DNA of 64,000 bases from NCBI GenBank assembly GCA_027422505.1, contig JAPQWV010000050.1, positions 3,596,001 through 3,660,000 on the forward strand, in the 5' to 3' direction. The position numbers were made by a program, and so were the translations under genes. Origin of the DNA: Craterostigma plantagineum (taxonomy: Eukaryota; Streptophyta; Magnoliopsida; Lamiales; Linderniaceae). Shown here one piece after another: positions 44,690 through 56,084 of the stretch. Under the pieces are notes generated by a model. It was not told the origin of the DNA and made no database searches. It saw only the letters and a list, made by a program, of their open reading frames with translations. Within the stretch, counting starts at the first letter, position 1; every line of letters begins with the position of its first letter.

Positions 44690-45546
44690 TGTATTAAAAA
44701 GCGTTGCGTAATTTTGCAAAAAACGCGTTAAAGCACAATACATTTCGTGTTTTGCCAAAAATGCGTACGCTATCTTACGCTATCTTATGCTATATTGCGT
44801 TTTTTACGCTTTTTGCGCTATTTTTGAAAATACGCTGTTTGGGCATTGATCAAAGTCAAGTGCGTAATTCCTAAATTTGTTCAAAATAAAGTGGTCCATC
44901 TTAAGACTAATTATTGGAATAGTAATACATCGATGAATTGTGTAATATAGTTAAAGTGTAATTGAAAATAATAACCAATCTATATCCATGAGTATTTCCA
45001 CTATCCACCGGAAATTTATTACTCATTTATCAGAAAAAGACTAAATCAATTTAAATATTTACCTCAATATTTTAGAGACATCAGAAAGCTCAATATATAG
45101 AGGTAAATGGTGGCTTTGTCAATTATATAAATTTTTAATTATTATATTTAAAATTCCTATGGGTAGTTTTTTTTAAATGAATCGTGAAATTTAATAGTGC
45201 ACTTACAACATTGATTATTTTGTCTTTTAAAGTAATTTCAAATAAATTCATATTAATTTCCTATAAAATAATTTGATAATTTGAAGAAATAAATTTATTA
45301 GTTAAAAGTATAGGCGAAAAGTACATTGTATTAAATCAACGACGCTAAATGTTGAAGTTGAATATACAAATAGATTCAATTTCGCTATTATTTAATTGTT
45401 ACAAATGTTTACGTGCTTATAAAATGGTTTGTTTTAGTTTTGTTGTCATATATTATATTTTTTTGTATTATAAATGCATTACTCGAAATATTCACGCAAT
45501 GCGCTACGCATTTTGCACTACCCGCTATTGGAATCAAAACGCACAG
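44690..45546. mobile_element. AT-rich insertion, 857 bp, flanked by an 11-bp direct repeat
   Basis: GCTTATATCGA occurs immediately on both sides (44679-44689 and 45547-45557). Both ends are rich in GCGTTTT/ACGCAA words, but terminal inverted repeats are weak. It has no coding region. Probably an old TIR element of the hAT type; classification is tentative. Confidence 0.5.
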
Positions 45547-45565
45547 GCTTATATCGAGCAAAGTG

Positions 45566-46624
45566 GGCTTTTTAAATTAAATAATGGGAAAAAATATAAT
45601 ATTTAATGAAATAGGGTCGTTTATGAAATATTTAACAAAATAGGGTATTTCGCGGTTAATACCCGCGTCGTCGCACCCATTAGGGGCGACGTCGCGTCCA
45701 CTATCAGCGATGCAAGCTTTTTATTTTTTTTTCATTTATTTCTCAACGTCGCCCCCATTAGGGGCGACACTCTTTTTTTTCTTTTTGTTTATTTTTATTT
45801 AACTTATTTTGTAATTATTAAATATATAATCCACCGAATCATAAAATCATCGTTATTTCATGTGATTTACATAATAAAAATTAATAAATGCTTCTAATTT
45901 ATTGTGTGTTTCACGACGATTAAAATGATATGCATATCTTATATTTTTCGATATTCGAAAATATTTCTTATTTTATAAAATTTATAAAACAATATAAATT
46001 AGATAAAAAACAATAATTTAAACTAATTTTAAGTCAAAGAAAGCATTTCATTATAATTTTTTTTTATTTATTTAAATATAATTCAAAAACCAATTATATA
46101 TAAATTAGTTTTTTAAAAAAATAAAAAAATTATAAAATGATATGCTTCTTTGACTTAAAATTAGTTTAAATTATTATTTTTTATCTAATTTATATTGTTT
46201 TATAAATTTTATAAAAATAAGAAATATTTCGAATATCGAAAAATATAAGATATGCATATCATTTTAATCGTCGTGAAACACACAATAAATTAGAAGCATT
46301 TATTAATTTTTATTATGTAAATCACATGAAATAACGATGATTTTATGATTCGATGAATTATATATTTAATAATTACAAAATAAGTTAAATAAAAATAAAA
46401 TAAAAAGAAAAAAAAAAAGAGTGTCGCCCCTAATGGGGCGACGTTGAGAAATAAATTAAAAAAAAAAAAACAAAAAGCTTGCATCGCTGATAGTGGACGC
46501 GACGTCGCCCCTAATGGGTGCGACGACGCGGGTATTAACCGCGAAATACTTATTTTGTTAAATATTTCAGAAACGACCCTATTTAATTAAATATTATATT
46601 TTTCCATTATTTAATTTAAAAGCC
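45566..46624. mobile_element. Foldback element: 1059-bp near-perfect palindrome with 9-bp target duplication
   Basis: The left half (from GGCTTTTTAAATTAAAT) and right half (to ATTTAATTTAAAAGCC) are inverted copies over almost 500 bp each, including the GC-rich CCCATTAGGGGCGAC blocks and the ATATGCATATC block, with only a short AT-rich centre near 46080-46130. AGCAAAGTG flanks both sides (45557-45565, 46625-46633). A 9-bp duplication with long inverted arms fits a Mutator-type foldback MITE. No coding capacity. Confidence 0.9.
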
Positions 46625-46736
46625 AGCAAAGTGTTTAGTCATCTACGTACGACTACTACTAGTCCTAATCTTGAGAAACAAGAAAAGACATAAATAATAG
46701 CTATTATTAGGTAGGCATCACCTCTATAATGGATAC

Positions 46737-47274
46737 TGTTAGGTGACCTTTGGCAGCTTTTGACCATTCAACTAAAGCAGATTGAGCACGTGGGATTGGT
46801 TAAAGAAAAAGCAACTGAAGACTTGCTATTCATGTGTCAGGCGCCGTGGTCAAAGAACCATGTGAAGGGAAGAATCGTTTGGCAGCCACAGCTTATATTC
46901 AAAAGGAGCAGCTCTTGTTCACATGGCATAGCATCGAATCCCATCAGCTATAAATAGAGCCATTCACAGAAGAGAAAAATAGCCTCAGAGCCTCAGGCCA
47001 CAGATAACCACCACAACACAGATCTTCGTCATCTCTGATTATTTTCTGTAGTCTACTCCTTATATTGTTGTAGCTACTTTTGTATCACGTCAGTGTACGT
47101 GTATGTAATCTCCACATAATAAAGAAGTTCTACCATCCGGCCCGTGGACGTAGGTCATTCTGACCGAACCACGTAAATCTCGTGTCACTGTCCAAATTTA
47201 TTTTTCGTCTGTTTTATTTATTATCGTCATTTCTTGGGCAAAATAATTATCGGGGATTTCCGCATATCCTAACA
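46737..47274 (+). repeat. 5' LTR of the copia element
   Basis: TGTTAGG ... CCTAACA. A TATA box TATAAATAG lies at 46949-46957 and an AATAAAG polyadenylation-type signal near 47121. Confidence 0.95.
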
Positions 47275-47277
47275 AAT

Positions 47278-47289
47278 TGGTATCAGAGC
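47278..47289 (+). other. Primer-binding site of the copia element
   Basis: TGGTATCAGAGC, complementary to the 3' end of initiator methionine tRNA, three bases after the 5' LTR. Confidence 0.9.
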
Positions 47290-47313
47290 CAACCCGATTT
47301 ATTTTTAGCCATC

Positions 47314-48545
47314 ATGACGATAACAAAAATGTCAATTGAAAAGTTCGACAGAAACGTCAACTTTGCAATGTGGAGTCTCAAGATGGAGGCTATACTCATT
47401 CAAGACGGTTGCGAGGTGGCTCTTGAAGGCGCAAAGAAGAAACCGACCGAAATGAAGGACGATCAATTTAATGAATTGGACAAGAAAGCCAGATCGGCTA
47501 TTATCTTAAATCTCTCTTACGAGGTTTTACAAGAAGTTGCCACAGAGACGACGGCCATGGGTATGTGGGATGCGTTAAAAGCTATCTACATGAAGAAAAC
47601 TAAGGAGAATCGGTTTTATTTAAAGCAGAAGCTATACAGTATGAAAATGACGGAAGGTACTCTATTCTCTCGCATCTCGATAAATTCGATTCTATCATTA
47701 TTGATTTGGCGAACGTAGAAGTTAAAGTGACGGATGAAGATTAGGCCATAATATTCTTGTGTTCCCTTCCCACGTCTCTAAAGCATTTTCGTGACACCAT
47801 AATCTATGGGAAAGATACAATATCGTATGCTAGTGTCAAATCTGCTTTACAATCGAAAGAACAGATAGACATGGATATTACGTGAGAAACAAGTGGTAGC
47901 CAGGCAGATGGCCTGTTTGCACGGGGAAGACCAGAACGTAGAGACGCTGAAAGCAGCAGATCTAAAGAAAGGTCGAAATCCAGGTACAGAAATAAAGTCT
48001 GTAATTTTTGCAAGAAAAAGGGACACATTAAAGCTGATTGTTTTAAATTAAAAAATAAGGAGAAAAATAATCAGCAATTTAATAAACCCGCCGAAGCTAG
48101 TTTAGCTGCTGATGAGAGCGATGGAACTATTTTTGTAGCAACTGCAAATATTGTTAGGTCTGATAATGAGTGGATCTTAGATTCGGGTTGTTCTTACCAC
48201 ATAAGTCGGAGTCGAGATTATTTTTCCATGAAAAATTCGATGGTGGATATTTTAATGGGAAATGATGCTCCGTGTAAAGTTGTTGGTAAAGGCACAGTTA
48301 GGATCTAGATGTTCGATGGAATCATCCGAACGCTCACAGAAGTCAGACATGTTCCAGATATGAAGAGAAATCTTATCTCTTTAGGCACACTTGAATCTCA
48401 AGGGTGCAGATTCTCAGGTGAAGGTGGAGTTTTAAAGATTGCCAGAGGTGCCCTTGTCGTGATGAAAGCTTGCAGGTCTGGAAATTTATATGTTTTGCAG
48501 GGAACTACAGTTACAGGTTCCGCTGCAGTTTCGACATCCCCGTAG
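47314..48545 (+). pseudogene. copia gag and protease region, interrupted
   Basis: Gag forms the particle and the aspartic protease processes the polyprotein. The ATG at 47314 starts MTITKMSIEKFDRNVNFAMW. A gag core (UBN2/DUF4219 type) continues to about 47664, where the frame shifts. In the new frame there are in-frame stops at 47742 (TAG), 47883 (TGA), 48306 (TAG) and 48543 (TAG). Between them lie the zinc knuckle [14 protein letters not shown] (CX2CX4HX4C) and the protease site [10 protein letters not shown]. This copy cannot make a complete Gag-Pol. Confidence 0.9.
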
Positions 48546-48569
48546 GTTGATACCACGCGATTATGGCAT

Positions 48570-49610
48570 ATGCGACTTGGACACATGGGAGAAAAAGGCT
48601 TGACGATTTTAAGCAAGCGGGGCCTACTTTGCGGTCAAAGTACTGGTAAGATGGACTTTTGCGAACACTGTATTTTTGGGAAGCAGAAACGAGTCAGCTT
48701 CAATTCGTCAGCAGTCCACAGGACGAAAGGTACTTTGGACTATATTCATTCTGATGTATGGGGTCCCTCTCGTGTTCCGTCCAAAGGTGGTGCAAGATAC
48801 ATGTTAACTTTCATCGATGATTTTTCGAGGAAAGTGTGGGTCTATTTTCTTAAGCAGAAAAGTGATGTTTTCCTAACATTTAAACAATGGAAAGCTTTGA
48901 TTGAAAAGCAGACAGGAAAACAGATCAAGCGGTTGCGGACAGATAATGGCTTAGAATTTTGTGAAAGCGAGTTCAACGAATTTTGCAAGAATGAAGGTAT
49001 TGCTCGACATCACACTGTTCGAATGACGCCTCAACAAAATGGTGTTGCCGAGCGCATGAACCAGACGCTTTTAGAGAGAGCTCGATGTATGATCTCCAAC
49101 GCTGGGTTGACAAATGATTTTTGGGCTGAAGCTATCGCCGCAGCATGTTATATTGTCAACCGCTCACCGTGTTCACCGATCAATTTCAAGACTCCTGAGG
49201 AAGTATGGTCAGGTACTCCTGCTGATTACTCCAACTTAAGAATATTTGGGTGCCCAGCTTATATGCACGTAAACGAGGGAAAGTTAGAGCCTAGAGCTAA
49301 GAAGTGTATTTTCCTCGGTTACGCTTCAGGGGTGAAAGGATATAGACTATATAATCCTGATCCCAAGTCACCCAAATTCATAATTAGCAGAGATGTTACA
49401 TTTGACGAGTCTTTTATGTTACATCCTTCGAAAGAGTCTACTAATTCTTCTAATGAAGAAAAGAAGGATAGTGTACACAGCGAGGTGGAGCTCGAGATCA
49501 ACAAAGATCCTTCAGATGACCCTGCTACGAGTTCAACAGATCAAGGGTATGAGCCAGAACTGATTCAGATCCTGTTGAAGATGACAACACCGAGCAGGAA
49601 TATTCTATAG
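48570..49610 (+). pseudogene. copia integrase region
   Basis: The open stretch continues the frame of the preceding protease part. The GAG-pre-integrase motif [14 protein letters not shown] with its HHCC zinc site (H-H and CEHC) is followed by the integrase core with Asp in YIHSDVWGP, Asp in LRTDNGLEF and Glu in [11 protein letters not shown], the D,D-35-E set. The integrase C-terminal motif ([15 protein letters not shown]) follows. The frame is lost at about 49560, where a shift leads into the reverse transcriptase part. Confidence 0.9.
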
Positions 49611-51277
49611 CCAGAGATAGGGAGAGACGAGAGATTCGACTACCACAGCGGTACGTAAATTTAGTTTCGTACGCTTTATCAGTGGCGCAAGAAACAGGTG
49701 GAGGCGGCGAACCTTCTACCTATTCGGAGGCAATAAGCGATGATAAATCTGATAAGTGGCTGGTAGCGATGAATGAAGAAATGGAGTCTCTGCACAAGAA
49801 TGGTACTTGGATTCTTGTGCCGCCGCCGAAGAAAAAGAAAATAGTCGGATGTAAGTGGGTCTTCAAAAAGAAAGAAGGTATATCTGGTTCAGACGATGCA
49901 AGGTATAAGGCACGATTAGTCGCGAAAGGCTATAGTCAGGTACACGGTGTTGATTTTAATGATGTATTCTCACCTGTCGTTAGACATAGCTCTATTCGTG
50001 TATTACTTGCATTCTTTGCCATGTATGATTTGGAGTTAGAACAGCTTGACGTCAAGACAGCGTTCTTACATGGCGATTTAGATGAACAGATTTATATGAA
50101 GCAACCTGAAGGCTTCATAGTTGAAGGGAAGGAAGACCAAGTTTGTTTGTTGAAGAAATCCTTATACGGATTAAAGCAGTCTCCAAGACAGTGGTATAAA
50201 CGGTTTGATTCTTTCATGTTGGGTCATGGTTTCTCCAGGCGCAAGTATGATAGTTGTGTTTACTTCCGGAAGTTAAATGACAGTTCGTTCATTTATCTAT
50301 TGTTATATGTTGATGACATGCTCATTGCGGCTAAGAATCTTGCAGAAATTCACCAGTTGAAGGCCTTATTGAATGGTGAATTTGAGATGAAAGATTTGGG
50401 AGCAGCTAAGAAGATTCTTAGTATGGAGATTAGACGTGATAGAGGAGTTGGTAAGTTACACCTGACCCAGGAAAGTTACCTCAAGAAGGTTTTGGAGAGA
50501 TTTAGCATGAATGATGCCAAACCAGTCAGCACTCCTCTTGCTAGCCATTTTAGGCTAAGCGCTGCTCAGTCACCATCATCAGATGAGGAAGAAGCATACA
50601 TGACCCGAGTTCCTTACTCAAGTGCAGTCGGCAGTATTATGTATGCAATGGTATGTACACGTCCTGATATTTCACAAGCTGTTAGTGTTGTTAGCAGGTA
50701 TATGGCTAACGCAGGGAAAGAACACTGGCAAGCAGTGAAGTGGGTTCTCAGATACTTGAAGGGTACTCTAAGCTTTTGTTTGGAGTTTGGCAAAAACAGT
50801 GATACTCTCGTTGGCTTCGTCGATTCAGACTATGCAGGTGATCTCGATAAACGACGATCTCTTACTGGTTATGTATTTTCTATTGGAGGTTGTGCAGTTA
50901 GCTGGGAAGCAACTCTACAGCATGTAGTGGCGTTGTCTACTACTGAAGCAGAATACATGGCGATTACTGATGCGATCAAGGAAGCATTATGGTTGACAGG
51001 GTTATTCAGCGAATTAACCCAGAATCAGGGAGTCATTACTATTTTCTGTGATAGTCAAAGTGCGATTCATTTGACTAAGGATCAGATGTATCACGAAAGG
51101 ACTAAACATATTGATGTTAAGTATCATTTTATTCGTGAGATCATTGCAGATAAGAAGGTGTTTATCAAGAAGATCAACACGAAGGATAATCCTGCAGATA
51201 TGTTTACGAAGACTCTTCCAGTTTCCAAGTTCAAGCATTGCTTAGACTTGATTGGTGTTTTAAAATTGGTGAAGTAG
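49565..51277 (+). pseudogene. copia reverse transcriptase and RNase H region
   Basis: Long open stretch up to a stop at 51275-51277, out of frame with the integrase part. RT landmarks: [55 protein letters not shown] and the catalytic LLLYVDDML. RNase H landmarks: [39 protein letters not shown] and [11 protein letters not shown]. The C-terminus has [11 protein letters not shown]. The RT and RNase H domains themselves have no internal stop; the defect is the shift at their 5' side. Confidence 0.92.
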
Positions 51278-51362
51278 CCCGCCGGGGCTAAGGTCGGGGG
51301 GAGATAACAATATTCTAATTAAGGTGGAGTAATTTACGGAACCAAAGGGCAAGGTGGAGATT

Positions 51363-51899
51363 TGTTAGGTGACCTTTGGCAGCTTTTGACCATTCAACTA
51401 AAGCAGATTGAGCACGTGGGATTGGTTAAAGAAAAAGCAACTGAAGACTTGCTATTCATGTGTCAGGCGCTGTGGTCAAAGAACCATGTGAAGGGAAGAA
51501 TCGTTTGGCAGCCACAACTTATATTCAAAAGGAGTAGCTCTTGTTCACATGGCATAGCATCGAATCCCATCAGCTATAAATAGAGCCATTCACAGAAGAG
51601 AAAAATAGCCTCAGAGCCTCAGGCCACAGATAACCACCACAACACAAATCTTCGTCATCTCTGATTATTTTCTGTAGTCTACTCCTTATATTGTTGTAGC
51701 TACTTTTGTATCACGTCAGTGTACGTGTATGTAATCTCCACATAATAAAGAAGTTCTACCCTCCGGCCCGTGGACGTAGGTCATTCTGACCGAACCACGT
51801 AAATCTCGTGTCACTGTCCAAATTTATTTTTCGTCTGTTTTATTTATTATCGTCATTTCTTGGGCAAAATAATTATCGGCGATTTCCGCTATCCTAACA
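51363..51899 (+). repeat. 3' LTR of the copia element
   Basis: Same ends and TATA box as the 5' LTR; 537 bp. It differs from the 5' LTR by about six substitutions and one missing A near the end. Confidence 0.95.
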
Positions 51900-53152
51900 G
51901 ATACAAACCCCACCTCCATTCATGAAGTGGCAAAACTCCAACGGAAAAGGCCAAATACCCCATAAACAATCTGCCGTAGTAAGCGCATCCCTGATCATAA
52001 TCATAATCTTGAAGGGCTTCGATTTTTTGCGTCCTAATGTTGTACGACGTTAGTCTACAAGAGTCATCAAGATAGACAATGTCGGGATCGAATTGATCGA
52101 AAAAATCGGTTTCGATGTACGCAAACTCCAATCATCAACTCCCTCGATGTCAGCCTCGTGGGCCATGCGCCAGCTGTCCTCCTCCTCCTCGAGGACCCAA
52201 ACCTTAATCCTGATGTTCGGCTTATTGCTACTCACAGTAGTAGGACCGACCCTCTCGAAATACCTCAACTTACCCTTCGAAAAGCATCTTCACCCAATAG
52301 GCACTTCACAATGTTTTCACGTATTGGCGACCGTATTGCTACGTCTAAGGGAGGCAAGATCAGGCGTATGCAATTAGGGCTATTCTAGGGATCGTAAGAG
52401 ATTACGGAGCCATCCTCGGCGACCCAATGCAGTCGCAGATTGAATGCGGTCGGGAAATTTTCCAGCAATTCTAAGGGGACCGAGGGCACGGGGTTGTATT
52501 CTTTCCATTCTCTGGTTTCTGAGACGTAAACCCTAAATCGTAAGCATCGATTTTCACTATTGGGTCTCAATAGGACGAGCTTGAAGCTTTCGAGGACGCC
52601 TTTTTCGACCACGGTGATCAATCCCGAACCCCAACGCCACTCAACTGTCATCTGAAGTTTGGGCGGCGGAGGGGAGACAGAGATCAGCTTTCGTACGTAG
52701 GGATTGCATATGTAATGGAGGTTGTATGAGGTGTAGGTGACTAAGCCGCGGATACTGACGACCAAACCGAAGAGAAACATACCATTGTTTGCTCCCAAAA
52801 CCTCAAAGGTTCCGAATCGGAGCTCCCCCTCTGAGAAGAGAGAGCTGCTGATGGTGGCAGAGAGCCTCAAAATCTCGGCTCGAGTGGATGTGCTTTGGCA
52901 GGTCGTAATCGGTGCATCTGTCGCGATGCGTTCGCCGACGACGGTCCACGACGGAGACGGCGACGGAAAACGGGAAACGTAGCTGTTGACGAAGAAAGGG
53001 CTGATGATGAGGCGAGCCCAGTGCTTGCAGACGAGTTTGCACCTCGTGACGAACTTTGAGGAGAGGCGAATCAGAATGTTCGACACCACCTCGTCGGGAA
53101 TATGACCGATTTCTTCCTCGGCGGTGACAACGACTAAATTTTCGGCCTCCAT
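51900..53152 (-). pseudogene. F-box protein pseudogene, split at its 3' end by the copia element
   Basis: F-box proteins are substrate receptors of SCF ubiquitin ligases. From the ATG at 53152 the product has an N-terminal F-box (IPDEVVSNILIRLSSKF, CKLVCKHWARLI, about residues 18-60) and an F-box-associated region (YNLHYICNPYVRKLISV, FRVYVSETREWKEYNP). A TAG at about 52385 interrupts SYDP, and the same frame goes on for about 40 codons. Two further frame changes follow (IRIKVWVLEEEEDSW at 52190-52130 and FAYIETDFFDQFDPDIVYLDD at 52125-52060). The last frame ends HEWRWGLY and then runs into the copia LTR. Without the insertion it would end two codons later. The stop and shifts suggest the gene was already broken or decayed in parallel. 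Confidence 0.85.
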
Positions 53153-53274
53153 CTTCGATTCTATCAGTCAATTGCAGAGGAAAAAAGTTTGAGCTTTTGA
53201 TTTGAGTGGAAAAACGATTCCACTCACGCCCTTTCAATTACGATCAGCGCACCCTAAAAAACGTCAATTTATTA

Positions 53275-53493
53275 TCTATACTATATATAGATGGTGAGGG
53301 TGCTATCAATTCCAAATTGATTTGGTCGGTGGATTTCTCTTAATTAATAAAATAATAATGACATAAATAGTGTAACCACCCACTAACACAATATTTTTAT
53401 ATTTTCAGATTTATCCTTCTATTTTAGTATTAAGAATTCTTTATTAAATAGATAATATTATATAGCACACGTATCGGGTGTGCAAGAAAATAG
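53275..53493 (+). mobile_element. Short non-autonomous Helitron-like element, about 219 bp
   Basis: It starts TCTATACTATATATAG after an A, a classic Helitron 5' end. It ends with a hairpin GCACAC-GTGTGC (53465-53483) and AAGAAAATAG followed by T; the terminal CTAG has become ATAG. No coding region and no target duplication, as expected for Helitrons. Confidence 0.65.
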
Positions 53494-53964
53494 TAGCCTC
53501 TTTAGTCGGTTTATTACCTATTTCCTCCGCTGATTTTATGGCCTATAATCAATGTAATTAATTCAAAATATTTTAAATTTTGTTCTCATTGTATCTTCTA
53601 AAATCAATTTTTGTATGTCTTATTATTTGGGAAATCTACTAATACCAATAACTTCATTACCTATATTAAATAATATCATATATATTATTTTGAGCACACA
53701 TGTCTCTATTGAGGTATTTTTCTCTAAATTACTCTAGTTTAAATTCTATGTCGCTTTGTTTGGATTGAGTTTAGTATCTAGCGAATTTAAACCCATTGTT
53801 TGGAACGACTCATTTCGCAACAGAACTCATCATTATCCTTCCTCCATACGAACCCCTCCCCTAGAAACCATTAGATGAACAATAATGAAAGACAAAAAAA
53901 AAAACAAATCTTGTGCGAACCAAAAAAAAAAAGTCAACTGAAAACTATTTGAGATAAATAAAAC

Positions 53965-55242
53965 TTACAAAGCATTCACAGTCTCGAATGCCTTCAAAAG
54001 CGTCCCACGAAACCTACGAAGATCAAGAACCACGTCTTGATTGTCCAAATACAAAGCACGAAACCCTAGAAAACCCTTCTTCAGAATTTCCCCAGGATTC
54101 AAGTACACATCGCTATTCGGCGAATACTTTCCGTACAAAGAGCTCTCACTCAGACTCACCTTATACTCCAAATAAACAAGCTTCATCTCCCTCGCCGGCG
54201 ACTCAAAGTAGGGTTTCGCAAGATTCTCCAAACCGAAAGGTATCACCTCAATCACCACGGAATTCTCGGGCAAGAAAACCATGTTCGTCAGCCCAGCGCC
54301 GTGCACGCCCATCACTACGTCGAAAGAATTCACAAACTTCGACGTTTCTAACATGTCTTCCCATATTTCACTCACAACTACCTCGAATCCCACTTCTCTA
54401 GCCGCGCCCGCCACCTCCCCTTCATTCTTCAAAAACCGCGTATTCCTTCTAGAAATGATGAGCATCCTAGGCGGGCCCCGCCCGGCTAGGGTTTTCCTTT
54501 TCCTCTCCAGCGAGTAAACCTCTCGGAGGAATTGCCTGAAGTCTCCGATGGTGTAGTGAGGAGGCTTCGTTGCGTCGATGGCGAACTCTGCTTCGTGGGC
54601 CCTAAGGCCTACGAATATTCGCGAGAAGCATAGGGTTTTCTCGCTTCGATCGACGTCGATGATTTCGTAATCGGACAACTTTCGTAAGATGTTTTCGTAC
54701 TTTGTAACGAAGTGCTGCCGTTTATCGGTGATTAGGAAGATTACTTGGCGGTTGAAGGGTCGGGAAGTTAGGTACAAAGGGATCAGCACGTCGGCGAATT
54801 CGTGGAATTGGTTGCCGGTGTAACCGCCCGCGGAGAATAGGATCGCCGGGGCTGTGAAATTTAGGGCGCAATAATTAGGGTTTTTCTCGTCGGCCGCGAT
54901 TTTCCATTGAGTCACGTAGTCCATCACGAACGTGTCCTTCTTTCGAGCGTAGGGTTTTATCGTATGAGAAATCGATGCATCGCTTGTTATTTTCGAGGAC
55001 ACGATGATCGTCGAGGAGTTTTTCCCGGGAATTCTCACGTCGCCGTTGATTTCGATTACGTCCGATCTCTTGTTGGTCGTTTTTTGAATTTTTATCGGGT
55101 TTTTTTCGATTATGGTGGATTTGTTTGGAAGTTTGAAGGGGATGAAGAGCCATAGAAGGAGTAGTAGGGCGAAGGCGAGCTTTTTTAGGTTTCTTTCGCC
55201 TAAGCTTCTGAAGGTTGATTTTAAGTGTAGTGTTGTTGTCAT
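53965..55242 (-). CDS. GT61-family glycosyltransferase, 425 aa
   Basis: GT61 enzymes of plants add xylose or arabinose to N-glycans or to xylan side chains in the Golgi. Single exon with the ATG at 55242. It has a type II membrane architecture: short basic N-terminus, then a signal anchor at about residues 21-36 (KLAFALLLLLWLFIPF), a variable stem to about 100, then the catalytic domain. Family motifs are FSAGGYTGNQFHEFADVLIPLYLTSR in part (GGYTGNQFHEFAD at 138-150), LIISRRNTRFL, and VMGVHGAGLTNMVFLPENS near residues 305-325. The sequence resembles the arabinosyl/xylosyltransferase group (XAT/XYXT) more than the N-glycan XylT, but substrate cannot be fixed by eye. The length is normal. Confidence 0.92.
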   Translation of the reverse strand: MTTTLHLKSTFRSLGERNLKKLAFALLLLLWLFIPFKLPNKSTIIEKNPIKIQKTTNKRSDVIEINGDVRIPGKNSSTIIVSSKITSDASISHTIKPYARKKDTFVMDYVTQWKIAADEKNPNYCALNFTAPAILFSAGGYTGNQFHEFADVLIPLYLTSRPFNRQVIFLITDKRQHFVTKYENILRKLSDYEIIDVDRSEKTLCFSRIFVGLRAHEAEFAIDATKPPHYTIGDFRQFLREVYSLERKRKTLAGRGPPRMLIISRRNTRFLKNEGEVAGAAREVGFEVVVSEIWEDMLETSKFVNSFDVVMGVHGAGLTNMVFLPENSVVIEVIPFGLENLAKPYFESPAREMKLVYLEYKVSLSESSLYGKYSPNSDVYLNPGEILKKGFLGFRALYLDNQDVVLDLRRFRGTLLKAFETVNAL

Positions 55243-55303
55243 GGTGATGATGTAAGAAAATGTAGGAGCTATGAAAGATTTTTTCTGTAATAATTTATTT
55301 GTA

Positions 55304-55307
<4 letters not shown>

Positions 55308-55348
<41 letters not shown>
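55308..55348. repeat. (TA)n microsatellite upstream of the GT61 gene
   Basis: About 40 bp of uninterrupted TA repeat, 65-105 bp upstream of the start codon, in the leader or core promoter. Confidence 0.95.
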
Positions 55349-55350
<2 letters not shown>

Positions 55351-56084
55351 TTTCTTGATATCATTCGTGTTATGTTACACGAGTTTTCTATTTCGAAAGA
55401 GGCCATATCTTTGGCATTCATGCATATATAATATCTCTCACGTTGCGTGATTATATATGATCGTTATTAGTAACTTCCTGAGATTTATTGTGCTTTTGCT
55501 ACCTTAGCTATCGAATATGCAACATTAAATTAATCACATTTAGTTGTAATTTCGTAATTATAATTTATGGGTAGAAACTGCTTATGATAATTTTATGAGA
55601 GTGGAAAAGATATAGAAATTGTTGGGTAAAATTTCGCACACGTGATGGTAATTGGACTAAAAGTTGATACGGCTGAAAATTTGGGGCGAAAAAGCAATTG
55701 ATGATCACGTTCAGGCGAATGTTTCCCAACTCGGCCATACGCAACTACAAGACGAAAAGCCAACATCAATCACAAAAGCTTCGATCCAAAACATACAACA
55801 AAAGCCCCACAAAGTGAAAATTGTTTATTGAGGAAAACCAAACAATTCCTCTTTTTCTACGGAGTGGAGAAGATGACCCCACCACAACCTCTGTTGTTTC
55901 AATAATTTGCATTGTTTATAGATTTCATACGCATCAGACTGCAAAAGAGGCTCATTTTTATATCTACATATGCATAGTGTTCGCTTGTTTGTCTGAATGA
56001 AACCGAAAGGAAATATATTTAAAGCAGGGCAATGGAATCTTCGCCAATCCACAACCCACCAATCGCCTTCGTCAACGCTGAAAA
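55349..56084. other. Divergent intergenic region between GT61 and the epimerase gene
   Basis: Both flanking genes are transcribed away from it, so it must contain both promoters. No further gene is recognised. Confidence 0.5.

Larger units (their letters stand above)
46737..51899 (+). mobile_element. Full-length Ty1/copia LTR retrotransposon, 5163 bp
   Basis: Two LTRs (538 and 537 bp) start TGTTAGG and end CCTAACA. The 5-bp target duplication GATAC is perfect (46732-46736, 51900-51904). A primer-binding site for initiator tRNA-Met (TGGTATCAGAGC) lies at 47278-47289, and a purine-rich tract (AAAGGGCAAGGTGGAGA) precedes the 3' LTR. Domain order gag, protease, integrase, reverse transcriptase, RNase H is that of Ty1/copia, probably the Tork/TNT1-like lineage. 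By eye the LTRs differ at six bases and one single-base indel, so insertion is recent, yet the coding region is interrupted several times. Confidence 0.97.

Noticed and set aside
53988..54401. 137-codon plus-strand frame opposite the GT61 gene
   Set aside because: Antisense shadow of a well-supported gene; no independent motif.
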